NCBI RefSeq assembly: GCF_001431525.1
Contig: NZ_LDJH01000005.1
Coordinates: 62,001 to 126,000 of the forward strand
Direction of reading: 5' to 3'
DNA length: 64,000 nucleotides
From: Stenotrophomonas koreensis
GTDB taxonomy: Bacteria; Pseudomonadota; Gammaproteobacteria; Xanthomonadales; Xanthomonadaceae
A model generated the notes under the pieces. That model did not search any database. It was not told where the DNA came from and worked only from the letters and a program-made list of their open reading frames with translations. Position 1 is the first letter of the stretch, and every line of letters begins with the position of its first letter. The position numbers and the translations under genes are program-made. Positions 33,372 through 42,638 of this stretch are shown piece by piece.

Positions 33372-34550
33372 TCAGCCTGCGTCAAACGACGCGGTGGTGG
33401 AAGGCGGCTTTGGCGAGCGCTGCCACCGGCCATGCGTCTGCAGGGCCCAGCCGGCCAATTCCAAGTCCAGCAGGATGGCCGATAGCCGGGCTACCGTCAA
33501 ACCGGTGCGATGCGCCAGTTCATCCAGATCAACGGCAATATCATCCAGCGCCTGCCAGAGGCGGCGTTGATCCTGCACTTGCGGCGCATGGCCGGCCAGG
33601 GGGAAAGGCGGTGGTTGTGCTGTTCCCGGCAATTGCCGCGGCCGGCTCTCTGCCAGCAGCCGGGCCAATGCCGGCAGCGCGGGGAGCAGGTCGTCGATGG
33701 ATTCCAGCAGCCCGGCGCCATCACGCAGCAGGCGGTTGCAGCCACGGCTGAGCGGGTTCAACGGGCTGCCAGGAACGGCGAAGACCTCACGCCCGGCTTC
33801 GGCCCCCAGGCGCGCGGTAATCATCGCACCCGAGCGCAGGGCCGCCTCGACCACGACTACCGCCAGGCTCAGGCCCGCCAGGATCCGGTTGCGGGCCGGG
33901 AAATGTCCGGCCCGTGGTGGCGTGCCCGGCGGATACTCACTGACCACCGCGCCGGACTGCGCCAGTTCTGCCTGCAGGCCGACATGGCCGGCCGGGTAGC
34001 TTTGATCCGGCCCGGTGCCGATGACGGCCACGCCCGGACTGCCGGCCAGCAGGCTGGCACGGTGGGCGGCGGCATCGATGCCGGCGGCCAGGCCGCTGGC
34101 CACGCACAGCTGGCAGGCGGCCAGCTCGCCGGCCAGCCGCCCGGCCAGCGCCTGTCCGGACGGGCTGGCATTGCGGCTGCCAACCACCGCCACCATCGGT
34201 TGCCAGAGCAGCGCCGGGTCGCCATCGATGAACAGCGCCAGCGGTGGTTCGGGTGCATGCGCCAGCAAGGCGGGGTAGGCCGGATCGTCCAGGCCCAGCA
34301 GGTGGTGGTTGCCGCTGCCGGCCAGCCAGGACTGTGCCCTGGCCAGCGCGGCCGGGTCGGGGTTGAGCAGTTGCTGGCATTGCCTGCGGTCCAGGCCAGC
34401 CGCGCGCCACTGCGCAGGACCGGCAATGAGCGCTGCCTGGGCACTGCCGGACTGCAGCAGCAGCTGGCGGCGTGGCGCCAGGCGGCCGCCGGCCAGGACC
34501 AGGGTGAGCAGGGCGGTGGTCGGATCAGTGGCGTGGATGGGCAGGTTCAT
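33372..34550 (-). CDS. dprA: DNA-processing protein DprA
   Basis: DprA binds incoming single-stranded DNA during natural transformation and loads RecA. The 392 residues include the Rossmann-fold core ([40 protein letters not shown]) and a C-terminal winged-helix DML1-type domain ([20 protein letters not shown]). The start ATG at 34550 gives [10 protein letters not shown]; eight upstream codons are also open. Translationally close to smg. A 26-bp palindrome lies just upstream. Confidence 0.95.
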   Translation of the reverse strand: MNLPIHATDPTTALLTLVLAGGRLAPRRQLLLQSGSAQAALIAGPAQWRAAGLDRRQCQQLLNPDPAALARAQSWLAGSGNHHLLGLDDPAYPALLAHAPEPPLALFIDGDPALLWQPMVAVVGSRNASPSGQALAGRLAGELAACQLCVASGLAAGIDAAAHRASLLAGSPGVAVIGTGPDQSYPAGHVGLQAELAQSGAVVSEYPPGTPPRAGHFPARNRILAGLSLAVVVVEAALRSGAMITARLGAEAGREVFAVPGSPLNPLSRGCNRLLRDGAGLLESIDDLLPALPALARLLAESRPRQLPGTAQPPPFPLAGHAPQVQDQRRLWQALDDIAVDLDELAHRTGLTVARLSAILLDLELAGWALQTHGRWQRSPKPPSTTASFDAG

Positions 34551-34573
34551 GCCCCGAGGGTGGCGCGCAAACA

Positions 34574-34599
34574 ACGACGGCGCCCTAGGGCGCCGTCGT
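34574..34599. repeat. 26-bp palindrome upstream of dprA
   Basis: ACGACGGCGCCC and GGGCGCCGTCGT flank TA, giving a perfect palindrome between the LysM gene stop and the dprA start. It could end or attenuate the LysM transcript (a short T-rich run follows on the minus strand) or be a protein site. Confidence 0.5.
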
Positions 34600-34619
34600 G
34601 CAAGCGGGTAGGGATGCGC

Positions 34620-35744
34620 TTACTGCGCGTCCGGATGCTTGAGGCTGTAGCCGACGCGGGTCGGCTTGCTGCCTTCCATCACCAGCGCGTAGCTGACCTT
34701 GTCATAGGTGCGGAACACCATCGCATGCGAGGCGTACTCATCGGGCAGGGTGACCCGGCCGGCACCGTTGCGCAGCGAGTCGTCCATCCGCGAAGAACCC
34801 GGGTGGTCGTGGCGGTTGCTGACATGCGAGCCGTCACGCCAGATCGAGAACACGGTGCCGTTGTCCACGCCGTCGCGGGCGCCGGCGGAAATGGCAATCA
34901 CGTCGCGGCTGCCGCCGCTGGTGAACATGTCGGTCACGGCCAGTACCCGCAGGTCGGTGCCGAGCGTCTGCGCGGCCGGCGGATGCGGGATGAACTGCAG
35001 GTCATACGGCTGGGCCTGCACCGGGACCAGGCGATCGCCGGCGCGAACCTCGCGGCCACTGTCTTCCAGTGCCAGCGTGGCCACTTCGACCTGGCCGTCC
35101 GGCAGTGCGGTGATCGTGCCGACATTGACCTTGACCAGCTCAAAGCCCAGCGCCTCGTTGCGGCTGGAGGTGGGGACGTAATTGGCCCACAGGCTGCCGG
35201 CACCGGCAACATGCTTGCCACGTGCGTCCAGGTCCACCGTGGTTTCGGGCAGCGCATAACGAACGCTGGGGCGCACCACGGCATAGCGCTGGCCCACCTG
35301 GGCGCCGTCCAGGCCGAGCACATAGGCCTTCTGCCCGGCGCTGGCGCGCAGACGGTTGTCTTCCAGGCCCGCCACCCGCGGCAGGTGCTCGAAGCTGTCC
35401 ACCACCTGCAGGTCCTTCAGGAACGGTTCTACCTGGGACAGCGGGATGGCATTGATCGGCGCTTCCTGGCGCGGGCCGGGCTGGGCCACCACGCGGTCCA
35501 GATAGGCCAGCGACAGGACGTCACCCGGATAGATCAGGTGTGGATTCTGGACCTGTGGATTGGCCTGCCAGATTTCCGGCCACAGCCACGGTTTTTTCAG
35601 AAAACGCGCGGAAATATCCCACAGCGTGTCGCCCTTCTGGACGACATACGTGGTGGGATGCCCCTCATTCACCTGTGCTGCGGCAGCATAGGCGGCAACG
35701 GTCAGCATCGCAGCTGCGGCGACCGTACGAAATTGACTCAGCAT
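34620..35744 (-). CDS. Exported LysM-domain protein
   Basis: A 374-residue protein with a signal peptide (about 1-23, TVAAAAMLTVAAYAAAAQ) and one LysM domain close behind it (about 31-80, TYVVQKGDTLWDISARFL through LIYPGDVLSL). The remaining ~290 residues are beta-rich and unassigned. This gene is divergent from def and upstream of dprA, the arrangement seen widely in gammaproteobacteria. A periplasmic peptidoglycan-binding role is inferred. The frame is open for 30 more codons, but the ATG at 35744 gives the signal peptide. TATAGT on the minus strand about 37 bases upstream is a possible -10 box. Confidence 0.9.
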   Translation of the reverse strand: MLSQFRTVAAAAMLTVAAYAAAAQVNEGHPTTYVVQKGDTLWDISARFLKKPWLWPEIWQANPQVQNPHLIYPGDVLSLAYLDRVVAQPGPRQEAPINAIPLSQVEPFLKDLQVVDSFEHLPRVAGLEDNRLRASAGQKAYVLGLDGAQVGQRYAVVRPSVRYALPETTVDLDARGKHVAGAGSLWANYVPTSSRNEALGFELVKVNVGTITALPDGQVEVATLALEDSGREVRAGDRLVPVQAQPYDLQFIPHPPAAQTLGTDLRVLAVTDMFTSGGSRDVIAISAGARDGVDNGTVFSIWRDGSHVSNRHDHPGSSRMDDSLRNGAGRVTLPDEYASHAMVFRTYDKVSYALVMEGSKPTRVGYSLKHPDAQ

Positions 35745-35877
35745 GTTTGCGCTCTGCCTGATTCCCCAACAGGTTGTCCCACTATAGTCCAGATATCGGG
35801 GCGCAACGCAAGCCGAGGCGTTAGAATTAGCCAATGCAGATCACAACTTACTGCCCGAATTATCAAGGTTGATGGCC

Positions 35878-36390
35878 ATGGCCCTGTTGCCCATTCTCGA
35901 GTTCCCCGACCCGCGCCTGCGCACCAAAGGTGCGCTGGTCGATCCGGCCGAAGTCACCACTCCGGCGTTCCAGACGCTGCTTGATGACATGTTTGAAACC
36001 ATGTACGCAGCCCCAGGGATTGGCCTGGCCGCGGCCCAGGTCGATGTCCACAAGCGCTTCATGGTCATTGATCTGACCGAGGATCACAGCGCGCCGATGG
36101 TGTTCATCAACCCGCAGATCGTCGACAAGCAGGGCGGGCAGGTGTACCAGGAAGGCTGCCTGTCGGTGCCGGGGATCTTTGCCGACGTCACCCGCGCCGA
36201 CACCATCACCGTGCAGTACCTGGACCGCAGCGGGCAGGCGCAGGAGCTGACCACCGATGGCCTGCTGGCCGTATGCATCCAGCATGAGATCGACCACCTG
36301 GAAGGCAAGCTGTTCGTGGACTACCTCTCGCCGCTCAAGCGCGAGATGGTGCGCAAGAAGCTGGCCAAGGCGCGCAAGCACGTCGCCTGA
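35878..36390 (+). CDS. def: Peptide deformylase
   Basis: Def removes the formyl group from nascent protein N-termini. The 170 residues hold all three motifs: [11 protein letters not shown] (about 44-54), EGCLSVPGI (about 89-97) and HEIDHLEG (about 133-140), with the metal ligands Cys, His and His and catalytic Glu. The ATG at 35878 matches the family N-terminus ([15 protein letters not shown]); an ATG six bases earlier is possible. fmt follows after 94 bases. Confidence 0.97.
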   Translation: MALLPILEFPDPRLRTKGALVDPAEVTTPAFQTLLDDMFETMYAAPGIGLAAAQVDVHKRFMVIDLTEDHSAPMVFINPQIVDKQGGQVYQEGCLSVPGIFADVTRADTITVQYLDRSGQAQELTTDGLLAVCIQHEIDHLEGKLFVDYLSPLKREMVRKKLAKARKHVA

Positions 36391-36440
36391 TGGATTCATC
36401 CGTGCGTCCATCGCGCTGCGATGGCGTTGTTTTGACTCCC

Positions 36441-36462
36441 GCGGCGCCTGTACTGGCGCCGC
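36441..36462. repeat. Inverted repeat between def and fmt
   Basis: GCGGCGCC and GGCGCCGC form an 8-bp stem around a 6-base loop within the def-fmt gap. There is no T tract, so it probably does not end the operon. Confidence 0.3.
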
Positions 36463-36484
36463 AGGTGTTTGGGGAGCTTGATCG

Positions 36485-37408
36485 ATGAGAATCGTCTTTG
36501 CCGGCACGCCGGATTTCGCCGTGCCCTGTCTGCAGGCGGCAGCCCGCCACAATGAAGTGGTGGCGGTCTACACCCAGCCGGACCGGCCGGCCGGCCGCGG
36601 CCGCGGCCTGACGGCCTCGCCGGTCAAGCAGGCCGCACTGGAGCGCGGGTTGCCGGTCTACCAGCCACTGTCGCTGCGCGACCCGGCTGCCCAGGCTGAA
36701 GTGGCAGCCCTGCAGCCGGATCTGCTGGTCGTGGTCGCCTATGGCCTGATCCTGCCGCAGGCGGTGCTGGATATCCCGACCCATGGCTGCTGGAACGTGC
36801 ATGCCTCGCTGTTGCCGCGTTGGCGCGGTGCTGCGCCGATCCAGCGCGCGATCCAGGCCGGCGACAGCCACAGTGGCGTGTGCCTGATGCAGATGGAGGC
36901 CGGGCTGGATACCGGTCCGGTGCTGCTGGAGCAGTCGCTGGAACTGGCCGCCGATGAAACCGGTGGCAGCCTGCATGACAAGCTCGCTGCGCTCGGTGCC
37001 CAGGTGCTGGCCGATGGGCTGGGCCTGCTGCGCGCTGGCCTGCGTCCGGTGGCACGGCCGCAGCCGGCCGAGGGCGTGGAATACGCGCACAAGCTGGACA
37101 AGGCCGAAGCGCGCCTGCAGTGGTCCGAGGATGCGCAGGTGCTCGAGCGTCAGGTCCGTGCCTTCAACCCGTGGCCGGTGGCCGAGGCCCAACTGCAGGG
37201 GGAGCGCGTGCGCATCCATGCCGCGCAGGCGATCCCGGGCGTGTCGGGGATGCCGGTCGGCAGCGTGCTGGCGGCTACCAAGGCCGGGATCGACATTGCC
37301 TGCGGCACGGGTGCGCTGCGCCTGCTGGTGGTGCAGCGCGAGGGTGGCAAGCCGGTTGCAGCGGCCGATTACCTCAATGCCCGCCGTGACCTGCAGGTGG
37401 GGGCATGA
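36485..37408 (+). CDS. fmt: Methionyl-tRNA formyltransferase
   Basis: Fmt formylates initiator Met-tRNA. The 307-residue protein has the formyl-THF-binding core ([12 protein letters not shown] at the N-terminus, the basic loop PAGRGRGL, and the catalytic [16 protein letters not shown] at about 108-123) and a C-terminal OB-type domain for tRNA. It overlaps rsmB by 4 bases. Confidence 0.97.
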   Translation: MRIVFAGTPDFAVPCLQAAARHNEVVAVYTQPDRPAGRGRGLTASPVKQAALERGLPVYQPLSLRDPAAQAEVAALQPDLLVVVAYGLILPQAVLDIPTHGCWNVHASLLPRWRGAAPIQRAIQAGDSHSGVCLMQMEAGLDTGPVLLEQSLELAADETGGSLHDKLAALGAQVLADGLGLLRAGLRPVARPQPAEGVEYAHKLDKAEARLQWSEDAQVLERQVRAFNPWPVAEAQLQGERVRIHAAQAIPGVSGMPVGSVLAATKAGIDIACGTGALRLLVVQREGGKPVAAADYLNARRDLQVGA

Positions 37409-38790
37409 GCCTGTACAAAGGGCCCGGCAACGCCGGTGGCCGGGCGCCCGGCCAGGCGCCACACCGGGTTGGTCCGGGGCGGCCGGCACAGCCGCCGGTG
37501 CCGGGCGCCGAAGTGCGGGTCCTGGCAGCCGGCGTGCTGCAGGATGTCTGCGCCAATGGCCGCTCGCTGAAGGCAGTACTGGGCCCGGCCCAGCAGCAGC
37601 TCGACGACAGCCGTGACCGTGCCTTGCTGGAGGCGATCTGCCTGGCGGCGTTGCGCCAGCGTGGCCGCTACCGTCGGGCCCTGAACCAGTGGATGCCGCG
37701 GCCGCTGGGCGCGCGCGATGCTGACCTGGAAGCCCTGCTGCTTGCCGGGTTTGCGCAGCTCGACGCGCTGGGCCTGCCCGACCATGCCGCGGTTTCGGCC
37801 ACGGTCCAGGCCGCCCATCAGATGGGCCGCTCCCACCAGGCTGGCATGGTCAATGCACTGCTGCGCCGGGTGCAGCGCGAAGGCGTGCCACCGGCCTCGC
37901 CGTTGAATGCCTTCCCACACTGGCTGGCCGATGCCATTGCCACCGACTGGCCGCGGCTGGCCGACTCGATCTTTGCCGCCAGTCTTGCCGAGCCACCGTT
38001 GTGGCTGCGCGTGCATGCGGGCAAAAGCACCCCGGAGGCTTATCTGCAGCAGCTGCAGCAGGCCGGGATTGTTGCCGAGCGGGTGGCCGAACTGCGCGAT
38101 GCGATTTGCCTGCCGGCGGCAGTGCCGGTGACCCAGTTGCCTGGTTTTGCCGAGGGGGTGGTGTCGGTACAGGACGGCTCGGCCCAGCAGCTGGCCGACC
38201 TGCTTACCGACCTGCCCGCCGGTGCGCGCGTGCTCGATGCCTGTGCCGCGCCCGGTGGCAAGGCGGCGCACCTGCTCGAACGCCAGCCGCAGCTGGCGGT
38301 GCTGGCGCTGGATATCGACCAGCGGCGTGCCCGCCGGATGCAGGAGACCTTTGCCCGTACCGGAGTCCAAGCCACGGTGCTGGCCGCCGACGCCTGCCAG
38401 CCGCAGGCGTGGTGGGATGGGCAGTTGTTTGATGCGGTGGTGCTGGATGCGCCGTGCTCGGCGACCGGCATCATCCGCCGCCAGCCGGATGTGCTGCTGC
38501 ATCGGCGCGAGCAGGACATGGCTGCGCTGATCGACCTGCAGGAGCGTCTGCTGGAGGCAACCTGGACCCTGCTGCGCCCGGGCGGGCGGCTGATCTACGC
38601 CACCTGCTCGATCCTGCGCAGTGAAAACACCGGGCAGGTCAGCGCGTTTCTTCAGCGCCATGCCGACGCGCGCTTTGTCGACCCGGGTGAAGCCTTCGGT
38701 CATGCCTGTCCGGCCGGGCGGCAGTGGTTGCCCGGTGAGGATGGGCGTGATGGTTTCTTCTACGCACAGATAAACAAAATCAACTCTTGA
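37405..38790 (+). CDS. rsmB: 16S rRNA m5C967 methyltransferase
   Basis: RsmB (Sun/Fmu) methylates C967 of 16S rRNA. The 461 residues comprise an extended, Gly/Pro-rich N-terminus (about 1-30), a NusB-like RNA-binding domain and a SAM-dependent methyltransferase domain with [14 protein letters not shown] (about 278-291), [16 protein letters not shown] (general Cys/Asp-Pro) and the nucleophile Cys in [14 protein letters not shown] overlaps the fmt stop, so def-fmt-rsmB is one operon. Confidence 0.96.
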   Translation: MSLYKGPGNAGGRAPGQAPHRVGPGRPAQPPVPGAEVRVLAAGVLQDVCANGRSLKAVLGPAQQQLDDSRDRALLEAICLAALRQRGRYRRALNQWMPRPLGARDADLEALLLAGFAQLDALGLPDHAAVSATVQAAHQMGRSHQAGMVNALLRRVQREGVPPASPLNAFPHWLADAIATDWPRLADSIFAASLAEPPLWLRVHAGKSTPEAYLQQLQQAGIVAERVAELRDAICLPAAVPVTQLPGFAEGVVSVQDGSAQQLADLLTDLPAGARVLDACAAPGGKAAHLLERQPQLAVLALDIDQRRARRMQETFARTGVQATVLAADACQPQAWWDGQLFDAVVLDAPCSATGIIRRQPDVLLHRREQDMAALIDLQERLLEATWTLLRPGGRLIYATCSILRSENTGQVSAFLQRHADARFVDPGEAFGHACPAGRQWLPGEDGRDGFFYAQINKINS

Positions 38791-38807
38791 CCCTACGGAT
38801 GTCGTGC

Positions 38808-40529
38808 ATGCGCGGACATGGCTCGCGGTTATGGTTGTTCTGGGTGATGGCACTGCTGATTCTCGGCGTCGGCCTGGGCCTGCGTGATCCCTGGCCGTCC
38901 GATGAGCCACGCTTTGCGCTGGTGGCCAAGCAGATGGTGGAAAGCGGCAACTGGTGGTTCCCGCACCGGGGCAGCGAGCTGTATTCGGACAAGCCACCGA
39001 TGCTGATGTGGTGGCAGGCCACGCTGTACACCCTGCTGGGCAATTGGCGCCTGGCCTTCCTGCTGCCCTCGCTGCTTGCCGCGCTGGTGACCCTGGGCTG
39101 TGTGTATGACCTGGGGCGCCGGCTGTGGAACCGCCGCATCGGCCTGTATGCCGCCTGGGCCCTGCTGCTGGCGGTGCAGTTCGTGTTCCAGTCCAAGAAG
39201 GCGCAGATCGACCCACTGGTGATGATGTTCATCACCCTGGCCAATTACGGGCTGCTGCGCCACCTGCTGCTGGGGCCGGCCTGGCGCTGGTGGTGGCTGG
39301 GCTGGTTTGCCGCCGGGCTGGGGGTGATCACCAAGGGCGTGGGCGTGCTGGCGCTGCTGATGCTGGTGCCGGCGCTGATCGCCGCACGCGGGCGCTGGCG
39401 CGGCCTGCGCCTGCATGCGCGCGACGGGCGTTTCTGGCTGGGGCCTGTGTTCTTCCTGCTGGCCATTGCACTGTGGCTGGTGCCGGTGATGGTACAGGCG
39501 CTGGCCACCGGCCTGCCCGAATACCGGGCCTACCTGGATGACATCCTGCTGCGGCAGACCGCCAAGCGCTATTCGCAGTCCTGGGACCACCACCAGCCGT
39601 GGTGGTACTTCCTCGGCACGATGGCCACGATGTGGCTGCCGACCCTGCTGCTGCTGCCGTGGGCGCTGCCGGCCTGGCGCCGACGCCTGCGCCGGCGCGA
39701 TCCGCGCTATCTGCTGCCGTTGCTGTGGTGGGTGCTGCTGCTGGTGTTTTTCTCCATTCCCAATGGCAAGCGCGATGTCTACATCCTGCCGGCCCTGCCG
39801 ATGGTCTGCCTGGCGCTGGCACCGCTGATTCCGGGCCTGCTGCGCCGGCGCGACGTGCAGGCCCTGCTGGCGGCGGTATGCGCGCTGCTGTGTGTGGCGC
39901 TGGTGACTGCCGGGTTGTCGATCCTGCTCGGGGAGCCGCGCTTTGAGGCACGCCTGATGGCGCAGCGCGGCGTTGGCAGTGGCGAGGTGGAGGCCCTGGC
40001 CTGGAGCGTGCTGGCGATGGGCAGCAGCGGCCTGGTCGGGCTGCTGTGGCTGGGCTGGCGTGCCGCGCACAAGGCCTGGGTGCTGCTGCTGACGGTGATC
40101 TGGGTGCTGTATGGCCTGCTGGGCTACCCGCTGCTCAACGACTCCAGCTCCGCGCGCGGGGTGATGACCCGCGCCGGCCAGCTGGTCGGGCCCGACGCCG
40201 AGCTGGCGCTGGTGGGCTGGAAGGAGCAGAACATGCTGATGGCCGACCGGCCGGTACGTGATTTCGGTTTCAAGCGCGACTGGCTGCTGCAGCTGGACGA
40301 TGCCCTGCAGTGGCAACAGCAAAAGCCCGGGCAACGCTGGTTGCTGGTCCAGCAGCCGCTGCTGCTGTCGTGCATCGACCGTGACCGGGCGGTGCCGGTG
40401 GGCACCGCCAACCGGCGCGGCTGGTGGCTGGTACCGGCCGCGGCGGTGCGGCAACAGCCCTGCCCGGTCACGGCCGCCGACCAGCAGCAGGTACGCCAGG
40501 CGCAGGGGCCGGCCGATGATGAATCTTGA
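38808..40529 (+). CDS. GT39-type membrane glycosyltransferase (ArnT/PMT-like)
   Basis: A 573-residue polytopic membrane protein with about ten hydrophobic stretches. The first periplasmic loop has the acidic pair in DPWPSDEPRFALVAKQM, the hallmark of GT39/ArnT-type enzymes that move a sugar from a polyprenyl-phosphate carrier to lipid A or another acceptor in the periplasm. The acceptor is unknown. Start uncertain: ATG at 38808 (CGGA nine bases upstream), ATG at 38799 or a TTG at 38787 overlapping the rsmB stop. Placed between rsmB and an O-antigen ligase-like gene, hinting at LPS decoration. Confidence 0.85.
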   Translation: MRGHGSRLWLFWVMALLILGVGLGLRDPWPSDEPRFALVAKQMVESGNWWFPHRGSELYSDKPPMLMWWQATLYTLLGNWRLAFLLPSLLAALVTLGCVYDLGRRLWNRRIGLYAAWALLLAVQFVFQSKKAQIDPLVMMFITLANYGLLRHLLLGPAWRWWWLGWFAAGLGVITKGVGVLALLMLVPALIAARGRWRGLRLHARDGRFWLGPVFFLLAIALWLVPVMVQALATGLPEYRAYLDDILLRQTAKRYSQSWDHHQPWWYFLGTMATMWLPTLLLLPWALPAWRRRLRRRDPRYLLPLLWWVLLLVFFSIPNGKRDVYILPALPMVCLALAPLIPGLLRRRDVQALLAAVCALLCVALVTAGLSILLGEPRFEARLMAQRGVGSGEVEALAWSVLAMGSSGLVGLLWLGWRAAHKAWVLLLTVIWVLYGLLGYPLLNDSSSARGVMTRAGQLVGPDAELALVGWKEQNMLMADRPVRDFGFKRDWLLQLDDALQWQQQKPGQRWLLVQQPLLLSCIDRDRAVPVGTANRRGWWLVPAAAVRQQPCPVTAADQQQVRQAQGPADDES

Positions 40530-40564
40530 AGTGCCGGGAAATAGCCGTGGGTAACGCAACAAGG

Positions 40565-41839
40565 ATGGGCTTGGAGATGCGCGCAGCCAGGCAGGGCTGG
40601 GCAGCGGCATCGTTGGCGCAACGGCTGGCAATGCTGGCGTTGTTTGCATTGCCTGCGCTGGTGGTGACCACGCCGGTGAACCTGCTGCCGTTTGGCGTGC
40701 TGCTGCTGCTCTCCAGCGTGCTGGGAATCGGTGCGCTGAAGCAAAGGCGGCTGCCTGCGGCGGTTCTGGTAGCGCTGGTCGTGTTGGCCCTGCTGCCTAT
40801 CGGGCTGGGCGCCCTGTCGCTGTGGCAGGCACAGCTGGGGTTGCGTGAGCTGGACAACCTGATCCGGTTGCTGGTGGTGCCATGGACTGCCTGCTGGGTC
40901 TATGCACTGGGCCTGCCGCAGCGGCTGCTGTGGTCCGGGGCGGTCGTCGGCCTGCTGGTGGCGTTGCTGTTGGCCGCTGTGCAGGTACTGGCCGGGGCCG
41001 AGCGTGCCGATGGCTGGACCAACGCCATCGTGCTGGCCGACGTGGCCGTGGTGCTGCTGGTGCTGGTGATCCATTGCCGGCCACCGCAGCGCCTGCCAAC
41101 GGTGCTGCTGGCAACGCTGGCCACCTGCCTGCTGGTGGTGCTGACCGGCAGCCGCGGAGTCTGGCCGGCACTGGGCCTGGTACTGCTGTTTGCGGTGTTC
41201 AGTGGCGACCGCCAGGCGTGGTCCAGGCGCCTGCGCTGGCTGGCCGTGGCCGCCAGCCTGGCCGCGGCAGCGCTGGTGTTCAGCCCGACGCTGCGCGAGC
41301 AGGTGCGTTTGAATGAGCTCGGCCGCGATCTGGCCCGGCTGCAGCATGGCGATGTCGACAGTTCGGCCGGTGCGCGCTATGAGCGCCTTCAGGTGGCCTG
41401 GCAGGCGTTTGTCGACAGCCCGTGGCAGGGTGTGGGTATCGGTCAGTTTGACCGCGCGATGCACCGTTTGCCGGTGTGCCAGGCAGCGGCCTCCAGTCCG
41501 GAGCGCTGCCACCTCGGGCATGCACACAATGACCTTGCCGAATGGGCCGCCACCCGCGGGATCCCCGGCATCATCGCGCTGGTCGCCGCCTATGGCATTC
41601 CGCTATGGCTGTTCCTGCAGCTGTGGTGGCGTGCCGGCAGACAGCAATCGGGTCCGGCGGTGGCGGGGATGTCCGTGGTGCTGGTGTACCTGGTCTGTGG
41701 CCTGACCCAGTCGATGTTTGCCCATCAGATCACTGCCGGGCTGTATGCCTGCCTGGTCGGCATCCTGGCCGGGCTGAGCCTGCTGCAGCGCCGCCAGGAT
41801 GACCGCGGCGCCGGGCCGGGGCTCAGCGCGGCGGCTTGA
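40565..41839 (+). CDS. waaL: O-antigen ligase-like membrane protein
   Basis: About 424 residues with ten or more transmembrane segments and a long periplasmic loop near the C-terminus. The loop carries WQGVGIGQFDRAMH and CHLGHAHNDLAEWAATRGI; the conserved His region is as in WaaL/Wzy_C proteins, which join O-antigen from undecaprenyl-diphosphate to lipid A core. WaaL and Wzy polymerases are hard to tell apart; the symbol is provisional. The start is unsure (TTG 40526, ATG 40565 or 40577). Its stop overlaps the convergent GT2 gene by 17 bases. Confidence 0.8.
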   Translation: MGLEMRAARQGWAAASLAQRLAMLALFALPALVVTTPVNLLPFGVLLLLSSVLGIGALKQRRLPAAVLVALVVLALLPIGLGALSLWQAQLGLRELDNLIRLLVVPWTACWVYALGLPQRLLWSGAVVGLLVALLLAAVQVLAGAERADGWTNAIVLADVAVVLLVLVIHCRPPQRLPTVLLATLATCLLVVLTGSRGVWPALGLVLLFAVFSGDRQAWSRRLRWLAVAASLAAAALVFSPTLREQVRLNELGRDLARLQHGDVDSSAGARYERLQVAWQAFVDSPWQGVGIGQFDRAMHRLPVCQAAASSPERCHLGHAHNDLAEWAATRGIPGIIALVAAYGIPLWLFLQLWWRAGRQQSGPAVAGMSVVLVYLVCGLTQSMFAHQITAGLYACLVGILAGLSLLQRRQDDRGAGPGLSAAA

Positions 41840-42635
41840 CCGGGTCGCTGACCGCCGCACCGTTGTGCAGCATCCACAGCATGATGGTCTTCTGGCGCAC
41901 GTAGTTGGCGCGCACATAGGCATACACCAGCCCATGCCAGCCATCACGCCAGCCGCCACGCAGCAGCAGCCCGCGCCAGAAGCGCCAGGCCGGGGCCAGC
42001 ACCAGCTTGGCCAGGGTGGCGCGCTTGCCGCGGGCGTACTCATGCTCGGCCATCATCTGCGCATAGCGCTGGGTCTTGGCCAGCTGCTGCATCAGCGAGC
42101 GGTAGGGGTAGTGGATCAGGTCGCCATGCAGGGTGCCGACAGCACCATCGACGCTGGCCGCCTCGTGGATCTCGCGCGCGCCGCGCCAGCCGCCCCGGCG
42201 GCGGTCGAACAGGCGCATGACCCGGTCCGGGTAGGCGTTGCCGTGGCGCAGGAACTTGCCGAAATATTCCGATAGACGCGCAAAGCGGTAACCGGCATGC
42301 CCGGCAAAGCCGGCATCACGCGCGGCCAGGATCGCCTGGCACAGCGCCGGGCTGATGCGCTCGTCGGCATCCAGGCACAGCACCCAGTCATGCCGGGCCT
42401 GGCCCACGGCAAAGTCCTTCTGGTTGCGGAAGCCGGTGAAGGCGCGCTGCAGCACGCGGGCCCCGGCGGCCTGCGCGATGGCCACGGTGTCATCGCTGGA
42501 GAACGAATCGACCACGATCAATTCATCGCAGAAGTGCAGCGAGGCGAGGCAATCGGCAATGCGGTCGGCCTCGTTGAACGTGATAATGCAGGCCGAAATA
42601 CGAGGCCGTTCGATGGGAGCGGTCGAGGAGGACAT
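41823..42635 (-). CDS. Family-2 glycosyltransferase, LPS core type (KdtX/WaaE-like)
   Basis: A 270-residue cytoplasmic glycosyltransferase. The nucleotide-sugar site is RISACIITFNEADRIADCLA (about 13-32) and the DXD-type motif is CLDADERIS (about 89-97). Overall it is most like WaaE/KdtX, which adds glucose to the first heptose of the LPS core. The ATG is only three bases from the divergent start of the next gene, and no ribosome binding site is visible, so a start further upstream is possible. It overlaps the O-antigen ligase gene at the 3' end. Confidence 0.88.
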   Translation of the reverse strand: MSSSTAPIERPRISACIITFNEADRIADCLASLHFCDELIVVDSFSSDDTVAIAQAAGARVLQRAFTGFRNQKDFAVGQARHDWVLCLDADERISPALCQAILAARDAGFAGHAGYRFARLSEYFGKFLRHGNAYPDRVMRLFDRRRGGWRGAREIHEAASVDGAVGTLHGDLIHYPYRSLMQQLAKTQRYAQMMAEHEYARGKRATLAKLVLAPAWRFWRGLLLRGGWRDGWHGLVYAYVRANYVRQKTIMLWMLHNGAAVSDPVKPPR

Positions 42636-42638
42636 GGG

